Below are positions 16,319 to 24,765 of a stretch of 64,000 bases of DNA, in pieces. This stretch comes from Treponema rectale. GTDB taxonomy: Bacteria > Spirochaetota > Spirochaetia > Treponematales > Treponemataceae. Location of the stretch: contig NZ_JACHFR010000005.1 of the NCBI RefSeq assembly GCF_014202035.1, positions 1-64,000 on the forward strand, given 5' to 3'. The position numbers were made by a program, and so were the translations under genes. The notes under the pieces are model-generated. The model worked only from the letters and a program-made list of their open reading frames with translations, did not search any database and was not told the DNA's origin. Numbering within the stretch: position 1 is the first letter of the stretch; each line of letters begins with the position of its first letter.

Positions 16319-18109
16319 ATGTGTGGATTTGTAGGTGCATTTGATTTAAATTCCGGCGGTAAGCCGCTTGCAGAAGGTCTTCGTGATGAACTTCGCGTTC
16401 ACGTACTTGAAATGTCTAAAAGGATTCGTCATCGTGGTCCGGACTGGAGCGGTGTATATACTGGAGAAAATGCGATACTCAGTCATGAAAGGCTTAGTAT
16501 TGTAGATCCACTTTCCGGTAAACAGCCTCTTGTGAGTGATGATGGAAAAATCATTCTTGCGGCAAATGGTGAAATTTATAATCACAAGAAAATCCGTGAA
16601 GCTATAGGAGATAAGTATCACTTCAGGACAGGAAGTGACTGTGAAGTTATTATTCCTCTTTATAAAGAATGTATTCAGAATGGCTTTGATTTTTCTTCAA
16701 TGATTGAAAAGCTTTCCGGTATTTTTGCCTTTGCACTTTATGACAGCGAGCGGGATGTTTATCTGGTTGCCCGTGATGAGATTGGTGTAATTCCTTTATA
16801 TCAGGGTTGGGATAAAAACGGTCATTATTATGTTGCCAGTGAACTGAAAGCTCTGGAAGGTGAATGTGTTACTATCGAAGAATTTCCAAACGGATGCTAT
16901 TTGTGGTCAGGAGAAAAGAATTCTTCTCCGGTGAAGTGGTATTATCGTGACTGGGAAAGTTATGAGGCTGTAAAGAATAATCAGTGTGCTGCGGATAAAA
17001 AGGGCAGGGTAATTAATCCTGAGGTTATTGAAAAAGTAAGAAATGGTCTTGAAAGTGCAGTTAAGGCTCAGCTTATGAGTGACGTTCCTTATGGAGTTCT
17101 TCTTTCCGGCGGACTTGATTCTTCGATTATTGCGGCAATAACACAGAAGTATTCGAAGAAAAGAATTGAAAGTGACAGTAAGGAAAGTGCCTGGTGGCCG
17201 CAGTTGCATTCTTTTGCGGTAGGTCTTGAAGGAAGTCCTGATCTGGTTGCTGCAAAAAAAGCTGCTGATTATATCGGTACGGTTCATCATGAAGTTCACT
17301 TTACTATACAGGAAGCTTTGGATGCATTGCCGGATGTAATTTATCATATTGAAACTTATGACATTACAACAGTGCGTGCAAGTACTCCGATGTACCTGCT
17401 TGCCAGAGTTATAAAATCCATGGGAATAAAAATGGTTCTTTCCGGTGAAGGCAGTGATGAACTTTTTGGCGGTTATCTTTATTTTCATAAGGCTCCGAAT
17501 GCTGAAGAGTTTCATGAAGAGCTTGTTAGAAAAATGAGTAAGCTTCATCTTTATGACTGTCTGCGTGCAAATAAATCCCTTATGGCCTGGGGAGTTGAAG
17601 GCCGCGTTCCGTTCCTTGATAAAGATTTTATTGATATTGCAATGAGACTGAATCCTGAAGACAAAATGAATATTATTTTACTTTCTGATGGTTCTGAAAA
17701 AAATGGCGGTACTCATCAGAGAATGGAGAAGTGGATTTTACGAAAGGCTTTTGAGGATATGCTTCCTGAAGATATCTGCTGGAGGCAGAAGGAACAGTTT
17801 TCTGATGGAGTAGGCTATAACTGGATTGATACCTTAAAACGCATTACGGAAGAAAAAGTAAGTGATGCAGAATTTGCCCGCCGTGAAAATCGTTTTCCTG
17901 TAAATCCTCCTAAGACAAAAGAAGAGTATTATTACAGAGAGATTTACAGCAGACTGTTTCCTAGTGACAGTGCTGCAAAATGCGTTCCTCATGAAGCCGG
18001 GGTTGCCTGCTCTACGGCGAAGGCACTGGAGTGGGATGCAGCATGGAAGAATATGGATGAACCAAGTGGTCGCGCAATAAACGGAGTACATAATGATTCC
18101 TATAAATGA
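16319..18109 (+). CDS. asnB: Asparagine synthetase (glutamine-hydrolysing)
   Basis: Makes asparagine from aspartate, ATP and glutamine. The 596-aa protein starts MCGFVGAF, so Cys2 is the N-terminal glutaminase nucleophile, followed by RHRGPDWSG and the ANGEIYNH glutamine-binding segment. The C-terminal synthetase domain has the PP-loop LLSGGLDSS near residue 262 and SGEGSDELFGGY. The length is somewhat above the ~554 aa of E. coli AsnB. AAGGAG precedes the ATG. It overlaps carA by 17 nt, and the leader carries a terminator hairpin, so expression is probably attenuated. Confidence 0.93.
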   Translation: MCGFVGAFDLNSGGKPLAEGLRDELRVHVLEMSKRIRHRGPDWSGVYTGENAILSHERLSIVDPLSGKQPLVSDDGKIILAANGEIYNHKKIREAIGDKYHFRTGSDCEVIIPLYKECIQNGFDFSSMIEKLSGIFAFALYDSERDVYLVARDEIGVIPLYQGWDKNGHYYVASELKALEGECVTIEEFPNGCYLWSGEKNSSPVKWYYRDWESYEAVKNNQCAADKKGRVINPEVIEKVRNGLESAVKAQLMSDVPYGVLLSGGLDSSIIAAITQKYSKKRIESDSKESAWWPQLHSFAVGLEGSPDLVAAKKAADYIGTVHHEVHFTIQEALDALPDVIYHIETYDITTVRASTPMYLLARVIKSMGIKMVLSGEGSDELFGGYLYFHKAPNAEEFHEELVRKMSKLHLYDCLRANKSLMAWGVEGRVPFLDKDFIDIAMRLNPEDKMNIILLSDGSEKNGGTHQRMEKWILRKAFEDMLPEDICWRQKEQFSDGVGYNWIDTLKRITEEKVSDAEFARRENRFPVNPPKTKEEYYYREIYSRLFPSDSAAKCVPHEAGVACSTAKALEWDAAWKNMDEPSGRAINGVHNDSYK

Positions 18110-19211
18110 TAAAGCTTATCTTATACTTGCAGACGGAACTGTATTTGAAGGTGCAGCTGCCGGTGTAAAGGGAAAGATTGTTGGAGAAACTGTATTTACG
18201 ACAGGTATGACCGGGTATCTTGAAACTCTTACGGATCCAAGTTATTTCGGTCAGATAGTTACGCAGACATTTCCGCTGATTGGAAATTATGGTGTAATCC
18301 CGGAAGATTTTGAAAGTAAAAAATCATACGTCCGCGGTTATATCGTGCGGGAACTTTGTGATGGTCCAAGTAATTTTAGATGTGAATCCAGCCTGAATGA
18401 ATTTTTGAAAAAGCAGAATATTACTGCTATCTGCGGAATTGATACCCGTGCCCTTACGAAAAAACTTCGGGAGAGCGGAGTTATGAATGGAATGATTTTA
18501 AGCGGTGCAGATATGCTTGAACTTCTTCTGCCGGATGGTAATTTAGATGAAACTAAACTGGAAGAATGTCTTGAAGAAATCAGGAAGTATAAAATTGTTG
18601 ATGCTGTAAAAAACGTGCAGTCTGTTTCTGACTGCAAATGTGAAGCAGGTAAGGGTAAAAGAGTTGTACTTTTTGATTTCGGGGCAAAAGCAAATATTCA
18701 GCGGGAACTTGAAAAAAGAGGCTGCAGCGTCATTACGGTTCCTTATGATACTTCCGCAGAAAAAATAATTGAATTGAATCCGGATGGAATTATGCTCAGT
18801 AACGGACCGGGAGATCCTGCAGAGAATGTCGGCGTAATTAAAGAAATAAAAAAAATTTGTGATTATGGAAAGATTCCTGTTTTTGGAATCTGTCTTGGTC
18901 ATCAGATGCTGGCTTTAGCCAGGGGTGCTGAAACCTGCAGGCTTAAATATGGACACAGAGGTGGCAATCATCCTGTAAAAGACGTGAAGACCGGACGTAT
19001 TTATATTACCAGTCAGAATCACGGATATGCTGTAAAAACAGAGTCGCTGCCTTCGTTTGCAAAAGAAACTTTTGTAAATCTAAATGATGGAACTTGTGAA
19101 GGCGTGGAGTATACCGATATTCCGGCATTTAGCGTTCAGTTTCATCCTGAAGCATGCGGTGGTCCTCATGATACAAATTTTTTGTTTGACAGGTTTTTAA
19201 GGATTATTTAA
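18093..19211 (+). CDS. carA: Carbamoyl-phosphate synthase small subunit
   Basis: Glutaminase subunit that supplies ammonia to CarB for carbamoyl phosphate (pyrimidine and arginine synthesis). The 372-aa protein has the N-terminal CarA domain (LADGTVFEG, TGMTGYLETLTDPSY) and a class I amidotransferase domain with the nucleophile Cys in GICLGHQ, and the His-Glu pair in FHPEA. It starts inside the 3' end of asnB (17-nt overlap), so the two are translationally coupled. carB is not adjacent: a lipoprotein gene with its own promoter lies between. Confidence 0.93.
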   Translation: MIPINDKAYLILADGTVFEGAAAGVKGKIVGETVFTTGMTGYLETLTDPSYFGQIVTQTFPLIGNYGVIPEDFESKKSYVRGYIVRELCDGPSNFRCESSLNEFLKKQNITAICGIDTRALTKKLRESGVMNGMILSGADMLELLLPDGNLDETKLEECLEEIRKYKIVDAVKNVQSVSDCKCEAGKGKRVVLFDFGAKANIQRELEKRGCSVITVPYDTSAEKIIELNPDGIMLSNGPGDPAENVGVIKEIKKICDYGKIPVFGICLGHQMLALARGAETCRLKYGHRGGNHPVKDVKTGRIYITSQNHGYAVKTESLPSFAKETFVNLNDGTCEGVEYTDIPAFSVQFHPEACGGPHDTNFLFDRFLRII

Positions 19212-19216
19212 GAACA

Positions 19217-19245
19217 CTGACAAGAAACGTTTATTGTGTTATATT
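19217..19245 (+). promoter_or_regulatory. Promoter of the riboswitch-lipoprotein unit
   Basis: CTGACA, a 17-nt spacer and TATATT, directly after carA. Transcription would begin near 19252, at the 5' edge of the cobalamin riboswitch. Confidence 0.75.
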
Positions 19246-19251
19246 CCTTCT

Positions 19252-19416
19252 GTATTTCAATGGAATCAGGTGAGAGGCCTGAACTGAATGCGCAACGGTA
19301 TGCAGTATGCATTGGAAAATGCGGCAGATGAAAACAGCCACTGAAGCTTTTAAAATGTTTTGGGAAGGCTCATTTGTTTTTAATAAAAACTGTAAGTCCG
19401 GAAACTTTGGTACAGC
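19252..19416 (+). promoter_or_regulatory. Cobalamin (B12) riboswitch
   Basis: Consensus blocks of the cobalamin riboswitch occur in order: GGAATCAGGTGAGAGGCC near 19262, GCGCAACGGTA near 19290, the B12 box AGCCACTG near 19336, GGGAAGGC near 19362, and AAGTCCGGAAAC near 19394. Before the next gene a GGGAAC/GTTCCC hairpin (about 19447-19470) sits just 5' of the ribosome-binding site with no T-run, which points to control of translation rather than termination. The ligand subtype (adenosyl- or methyl-/hydroxocobalamin) was not determined. Confidence 0.88.
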
Positions 19417-19482
19417 CTTTTGTATGAAAGGTTAACTCTTATTTTTGGGAACTGCGCAGTTTCGGTTCCCGGGAAGGAATTA

Positions 19483-21441
19483 ATGAAACATTTTAAATTT
19501 TCTCGCCGTGCCATTTTTAAAGGCCTGCTTGCAGTTTTATGTCTGACGTTTTTTTCTGCATGCGATTCTGATTCTTCAGATCCTGAAGACAATAACGAAA
19601 CTTCGTATCTGCAGCCTGCGGTACTTAATGATACTGCCTGGTTTACAGATGATGTGCGCATCGATTTTCTGGAAGTCTCAGATGAACTTTATCTTAATTA
19701 TTTACCTGACGGTCTGAATACAAGCCGCTGGATTAAACTTGTACCAAAAGAGAATACGAGCTTTGATGCAGAAATTGTATGGTCTGCAGATATTCGAGAA
19801 ATAGGAAAAAACTTTTCAGTAGAAATCGGTCTTAAAAATGGACTGCTTTGCATTCAAAGTGATGAAATCAGCTTAAGCAGTCTTTCCTGTTATGAAGGGG
19901 TTTCGGCATCTTCCTTTGATTCTTCAAAAGTAGCAGCGCTGGAAACCGATTATCTCAGAAATTTTGATGGAAGTTACACTCTTGATTCAACAGGAATTGC
20001 ACTTAATGTGGGAGCGAAAATTAATCTGCATAAGGACGATTTGCATTACTGGAATGCGAATGTTCTTAATGCGGTTTATGATGAAGAAAAGGCTGAATAT
20101 GATTTTCTGCTGGCACATTCTTCTCAAAAGGATGCTTCCGGTTCAATTGATCCTGGAATTACGGGAGAAGAGCCTTTTATTTCTGAGCAGGGACTTTTCT
20201 GGTCTCACATGACGCTTACTGCAAAGCCGGGATCGATTTGGGAAATTGCCTGGTCTTCTGACTGGAAGAATTCTCCTTATGAAGCTTTGAATGCAGAACT
20301 TAATATGAAGGACACTTTTACAGGACCTGCAACTTCTAAAATAAAATACAGCTATAAATTTTATTTCGGTAATCCTTCAAAAGATGAAAACGGCTGGTGT
20401 ATCGTAGAAAAAGGAGAACTTATTTATTCAGTTGAATTTGAATCTGATCTTCCTGTAAATAAAAGCTGGAAAGAAATTTATGAAGAAAATCAGATTGAAT
20501 CTAAAATAAATCTTCCTGAAAATATGATTCCTGACTACTGGTGGTACAGTACGAATTCAATTACCTCAATAGAAGATTCTTTTGTGTATAAACTGAATGA
20601 TTCTTATAAACCTTCGCTGGAAAGTTATGAGTTCTATCTCTCTGTAAAAGAAAAACCTGCTCAGGCTTCTGTATATACAAGACCGGGAAAATTCTACAGC
20701 AAAGATAAAGGATATCTTGAGATTACAGAAACTACAATTCAATGGAATGAAAGTATTTATGAAATTGTTGACGGAGCATCCTGGACGCTGTGGAATGATG
20801 ATGAAACTAATCCTAACCGGGAAGCATATCTTGTAAAAAAAGACGGGCAGAATTATCTGTGCTCTGTCTGGTATTATATAAATAAACCGGATGGAACTAA
20901 AAACTATGTAAATTTTGAACTACCTTTGGAATCATTCTTAACTGAATGTCCTGCTGTTTATGATTATCAGTCTGATGATTGTAAGACTGGAAAATCACAG
21001 AAAAATCTTATTTCGAAAGATTCTTCGTTCTGGTGTGAAATCGTTAAAGGTAATGAGAATTCTTTATTTATCACGGGAGAAGGGGACAGTATTGATGTAA
21101 AATCAGGAAATGATAGTTTTACGGCAGTCTTCAGGGAAAAGGGAAATGGTAAATCATTAAGCATGCCTGCCGGTGATGGCAGAATGGAAATGGAAGTAAA
21201 TGACTATCTCTGGCTTTCTGATGACAGGACTCCAGGAAAAGTATCATATCCTGTAAAGGACTTTTATGAACTGCAGCTTGCTGATGTTGAATATATGGGC
21301 TGGTGCATGTCATTTACAAAAGGCACCTGGGATTATGATGAAGAGGAAGATGAATACTCTGATACATATTCAATAATTGGAAATTATGTTATTTCCGCAA
21401 AAGATGCGGAATCAATTTTAAGGCATTTTACTGCAGAATGA
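19483..21441 (+). CDS. Putative surface lipoprotein under B12-riboswitch control
   Basis: A 652-aa protein with a lipoprotein signal peptide: basic N-terminus, hydrophobic core and lipobox FFSAC with the acylated Cys at residue 27, followed by an Asp/Ser-rich linker. The rest is soluble, rich in aromatic and acidic residues with repeated W-containing beta-type segments, suggesting a secreted beta-rich fold. I do not recognise the family. The start at 19483 has GGGAAGGA at good spacing. Control by a cobalamin riboswitch suggests a role in capturing or handling corrinoids at the cell surface, as an analogue of other lipoprotein B12 binders; this is inference. It has its own promoter and terminator. 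Confidence 0.8.
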   Translation: MKHFKFSRRAIFKGLLAVLCLTFFSACDSDSSDPEDNNETSYLQPAVLNDTAWFTDDVRIDFLEVSDELYLNYLPDGLNTSRWIKLVPKENTSFDAEIVWSADIREIGKNFSVEIGLKNGLLCIQSDEISLSSLSCYEGVSASSFDSSKVAALETDYLRNFDGSYTLDSTGIALNVGAKINLHKDDLHYWNANVLNAVYDEEKAEYDFLLAHSSQKDASGSIDPGITGEEPFISEQGLFWSHMTLTAKPGSIWEIAWSSDWKNSPYEALNAELNMKDTFTGPATSKIKYSYKFYFGNPSKDENGWCIVEKGELIYSVEFESDLPVNKSWKEIYEENQIESKINLPENMIPDYWWYSTNSITSIEDSFVYKLNDSYKPSLESYEFYLSVKEKPAQASVYTRPGKFYSKDKGYLEITETTIQWNESIYEIVDGASWTLWNDDETNPNREAYLVKKDGQNYLCSVWYYINKPDGTKNYVNFELPLESFLTECPAVYDYQSDDCKTGKSQKNLISKDSSFWCEIVKGNENSLFITGEGDSIDVKSGNDSFTAVFREKGNGKSLSMPAGDGRMEMEVNDYLWLSDDRTPGKVSYPVKDFYELQLADVEYMGWCMSFTKGTWDYDEEEDEYSDTYSIIGNYVISAKDAESILRHFTAE

Positions 21442-21442
21442 A

Positions 21443-21473
21443 CCGGCTGAGTTATAGATAAAGCCGGCTTTTT
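21443..21473 (+). terminator. Terminator of the lipoprotein gene
   Basis: CCGGCT and AGCCGG form a 6-bp stem with a 13-nt loop, followed by CTTTTT. Confidence 0.75.
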
Positions 21474-21477
21474 GGAG

Positions 21478-21506
21478 TTTACAAAAATAATTAATTCCGA
21501 TATATT
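21478..21506 (+). promoter_or_regulatory. Promoter of carB-glnA-ANTAR operon
   Basis: TTTACA, a 17-nt spacer and TATATT. Transcription should start at about 21513-21514, the first base of the GTCGATGGCGAC element. Confidence 0.8.
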
Positions 21507-21513
21507 AGTTTAA

Positions 21514-21559
21514 GTCGATGGCGACACTGTCTTTAGTGATGGTGTCGCCATTTTTTTTT
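21514..21559 (+). promoter_or_regulatory. Leader attenuator of carB operon (GTCGATGG element)
   Basis: The transcript begins GTCGATGGCGAC. ATGGCGACAC at 21518-21527 pairs with GTGTCGCCAT at 21542-21551 to form a 10-bp stem followed by nine T, 10 nt before the carB ATG. It shares the 12-nt start, the TTTAG in the loop and GTCGCCAT plus nine T with the asnB leader. Because transcription starts at the element, no additional upstream hairpin is possible in this mRNA. Confidence 0.8.
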
Positions 21560-21569
21560 GGAGTTCTAA

Positions 21570-24500
21570 ATGCCACTGAATAACGACATCCGCAAGGTAA
21601 TGATTATTGGAAGCGGCCCGATTGTAATAGGTCAGGCTGCAGAATTTGACTATGCAGGAAATCAGGCATGTAAGGCTTTGAAGTCTCTGGGCCTTGAAGT
21701 ATGTCTTGTAAACTCTAATCCGGCAACTCTTATGACCGACAGGACCATGGCTGATGAAATCTATCTTGAGCCTCTTACCCTTACTACTTTACAGAGAATA
21801 ATAGAAAAAGAAAAACCTGATTCACTTCTTTCTACTTTGGGCGGACAGACAGGATTGACGCTGAGTATGGAACTTGCAAAGTCAGGTTTTCTTGAAAGTC
21901 ACGGGGTAAAACTTTTAGGGGCAAGGCCTCTGACAATCGATAAGGCGGAAGACCGGCAGATGTTTAAAGATACGATGGAATCTATCGGAGAACCGTGCAT
22001 TCCGTCAAAAGTTGTTACTTCTTATGAAGATGCCCTTGATTTTGCAAAAAACGTAATAGGACTTCCTGCAATCATACGTCCGGCTTTTACTCTGGGAGGC
22101 ACCGGAGGCGGTATTGCAAATACCTGGGCTGAGTTTGATGAAATTGCTCATAATGGTCTGCATCGTTCTCCTATTCATCAGATACTTGTAGAGAAATGTA
22201 TTTCCGGCTGGAAGGAAATTGAGTTTGAAGTTATGCGGGACAGTAAGGGAAATGTAATTACTGTATGTTCAATGGAAAACTTTGATCCGGTTGGAGTTCA
22301 TACAGGGGATTCAATTGTAATTGCTCCGACGGTTACTCTTGCTGATAAAGAATACCAGATGCTTCGTTCTGCAGCATTAAATATAATTTCGGCACTGGAA
22401 ATAGAAGGGGGATGTAACTGTCAGTTTGCACTTAATCCTGATACTTTTGAATATGCAGTAATAGAAGTAAATCCCCGTGTGTCCCGTTCTTCTGCACTGG
22501 CAAGTAAAGCTACCGGATATCCTATTGCAAAAGTTGCAGCTCTTATTGCAGTAGGCTTTACTCTGGATGAAATTCCTAATTTTGTTACGAAAAAAACAAA
22601 AGCCTGTTTTGAACCGGTGCTGGATTATGTTGTCGTAAAGATGCCGAAGTTCCCGTTTGATAAATTTGTGTATGCCAGCCGTAAGCTCGGAACTCAGATG
22701 AAAGCAACAGGGGAGGTAATGGCAATCGGTCAGAATTTTGAAGAGGCAATACTTAAAGCTGTCCGGGGAGCTGAACTCGGTGTAAAGGATTTAAATCTTC
22801 CTCTGTTTGAAAAAGAGTTTGATGAAAAAATAAAAGAAAGAGTATCTCAGTGTACGGATCAGAGAATCTTTGCAATTTATCAGGCTCTTAAACGGCACCT
22901 TATGTCTGTTGATGAAATTCATGAAGTTACCAGAATAGACAGATGGTTTTTGTGGAAGCTGGAGAAGATTGCTGAATCTTCATCAGAATTATATTCTCCG
23001 TGTTCCTTCAAGATGGTTGATACATGTGCCGGTGAGTTTGAAGCTGAGACTCCGTATTTTTATTCAACTGCGGGGGGAGAAAATGAAGCCGAGAAATTCC
23101 TTGCCGAGACACGTAAAAAAGACAGTAAGGGTACAATTGTTGTTCTTGGTTCAGGGCCGATAAGAATCGGACAGGGAATTGAGTTTGATTATTCTTCCGT
23201 TCAGTGTATATGGGCATTAAAGAAACTTGGTTATGAAGTTGCAATCATTAATAATAATCCGGAAACTGTCTCTACAGATTTTGACATTGCAGACAGGCTT
23301 TACTTTGAACCTCTTACTCCTGTAGATGTAATGAATGTTATAAATGTGGAAAAACCGGAAGGGGTTGTTGTTGCTTTTGGCGGCGGAACGGCAATCAAGC
23401 TTGCGGAATTCTTACACAGCCAGGGAATAAAAATTCTTGGAACGAGTGCGGATGCCATTGATCTTGCAGAAGACAGGGAACGCTTTGAGGAACTTTGTGA
23501 AAAACTGAATGTAAACAGACCTAAAGGAGAAACTGTCTTTACGGAAGTTGAAGCTCTTGAAGCTGCAGCGAAATTGGGCTATCCGGTTTTAATGCGGCCA
23601 AGCTATGTACTTGGCGGACAGAATATGATTATCGCCAGGAACAGTGCAGATATAAAAGAATACATGAAAATAATTCTGTCTCAGAAAATAGAAAATCCTG
23701 TTTTGATAGATAAATACATGGAAGGAACTGAACTTGAAATTGACTGCATTTGTGACGGACATGAAGTTCTTATACCTGGAATAATGGAACATGTAGAGCG
23801 GACAGGAATTCATTCAGGAGATTCTATTGCTGTGTATCCGCCGTGGTCTTTTACACCTGAAATGACAAAAGAGGTTGTTGAAAAATCTACTGCTATGGCT
23901 CTTGCTCTTGGAACAAAAGGGCTGGTTAACATTCAGTGGCTTTTCTATAACGGTGAACTCAATATTATTGAGGCAAATCCACGCTCAAGCAGAACAGTGC
24001 CTTATCTTTCTAAAGTTACAGGGGTGCCTATGGTAGAACTGGCAACACGAGCAATGCTTGGAGAAAAAGTTTCTGATATGGGATTTGGTACCGGTCTTTA
24101 CAGAGCGCCGGATTATTTTGCAGTAAAAGTTCCTGTTTTCAGCTTTGAAAAACTAATGAACGTTGATACACATCTTGGTCCGGAGATGAAGAGTACAGGT
24201 GAAGTTCTTGGAATTGCGCCGACAAGAGAAGAAGCTCTTTTTAAGGGAATGGCTGCCGCCGGCTGGAAGATGATTCATCCGAAGGATTTTTGCTCTGAGA
24301 ATTCTTCCTGTCAGAATGACGCGTTTGATGGCAGAGATGAAGCCTTGAATGATAAATGCGGAATTCTTTTTTCGGTTAGAGAGTCAGATTTACCTGAACT
24401 GCCTTCTCTTGCAAGAAAATTTTATGATATGGGATTTAAGCTTTACGGAACCACAGGAAATGCTGCAACAATAGAACGCAGCGGAATGCAGGTTACTCAT

Positions 24501-24752
24501 GTTGCTAAAGTGCATGAAGATTATCACGACAATGTAATGACTTTATTGGAAAGCGGGCGGGTAGTTTATGTAGTTTCTACTTCTGCAAAAGGAAGGGATC
24601 CTGTTGCTGAGAGTGTTAAGCTGAGACGGCTTGCTGTAGAGCGGGATATTGACTGCCTTACTTCGATGGATACTGCAAATGCTCTGGCAGACTGTCTTAT
24701 GGGAAAGTATTCACTGGATAATGTGAGTCTTGTAAATATTTGTGAATTATAA
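21570..24752 (+). CDS. carB: Carbamoyl-phosphate synthase large subunit
   Basis: Makes carbamoyl phosphate from bicarbonate, ammonia (from CarA) and two ATP. The 1060-aa length is normal. Two homologous halves each have a pre-ATP-grasp motif (IIGSGPIVIGQAAEFDYAG near residue 12 and VLGSGPIRIGQGIEFDYS near residue 525) and an ATP-grasp domain. A C-terminal MGS-like allosteric domain starts near residue 930. It is first in the carB-glnA-ANTAR operon; the gap to glnA is 13 nt. carA lies in a different transcription unit, but both leaders carry the same attenuator. Confidence 0.95.
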   Translation: MPLNNDIRKVMIIGSGPIVIGQAAEFDYAGNQACKALKSLGLEVCLVNSNPATLMTDRTMADEIYLEPLTLTTLQRIIEKEKPDSLLSTLGGQTGLTLSMELAKSGFLESHGVKLLGARPLTIDKAEDRQMFKDTMESIGEPCIPSKVVTSYEDALDFAKNVIGLPAIIRPAFTLGGTGGGIANTWAEFDEIAHNGLHRSPIHQILVEKCISGWKEIEFEVMRDSKGNVITVCSMENFDPVGVHTGDSIVIAPTVTLADKEYQMLRSAALNIISALEIEGGCNCQFALNPDTFEYAVIEVNPRVSRSSALASKATGYPIAKVAALIAVGFTLDEIPNFVTKKTKACFEPVLDYVVVKMPKFPFDKFVYASRKLGTQMKATGEVMAIGQNFEEAILKAVRGAELGVKDLNLPLFEKEFDEKIKERVSQCTDQRIFAIYQALKRHLMSVDEIHEVTRIDRWFLWKLEKIAESSSELYSPCSFKMVDTCAGEFEAETPYFYSTAGGENEAEKFLAETRKKDSKGTIVVLGSGPIRIGQGIEFDYSSVQCIWALKKLGYEVAIINNNPETVSTDFDIADRLYFEPLTPVDVMNVINVEKPEGVVVAFGGGTAIKLAEFLHSQGIKILGTSADAIDLAEDRERFEELCEKLNVNRPKGETVFTEVEALEAAAKLGYPVLMRPSYVLGGQNMIIARNSADIKEYMKIILSQKIENPVLIDKYMEGTELEIDCICDGHEVLIPGIMEHVERTGIHSGDSIAVYPPWSFTPEMTKEVVEKSTAMALALGTKGLVNIQWLFYNGELNIIEANPRSSRTVPYLSKVTGVPMVELATRAMLGEKVSDMGFGTGLYRAPDYFAVKVPVFSFEKLMNVDTHLGPEMKSTGEVLGIAPTREEALFKGMAAAGWKMIHPKDFCSENSSCQNDAFDGRDEALNDKCGILFSVRESDLPELPSLARKFYDMGFKLYGTTGNAATIERSGMQVTHVAKVHEDYHDNVMTLLESGRVVYVVSTSAKGRDPVAESVKLRRLAVERDIDCLTSMDTANALADCLMGKYSLDNVSLVNICEL

Positions 24753-24765
24753 GAAGGAATGAATA

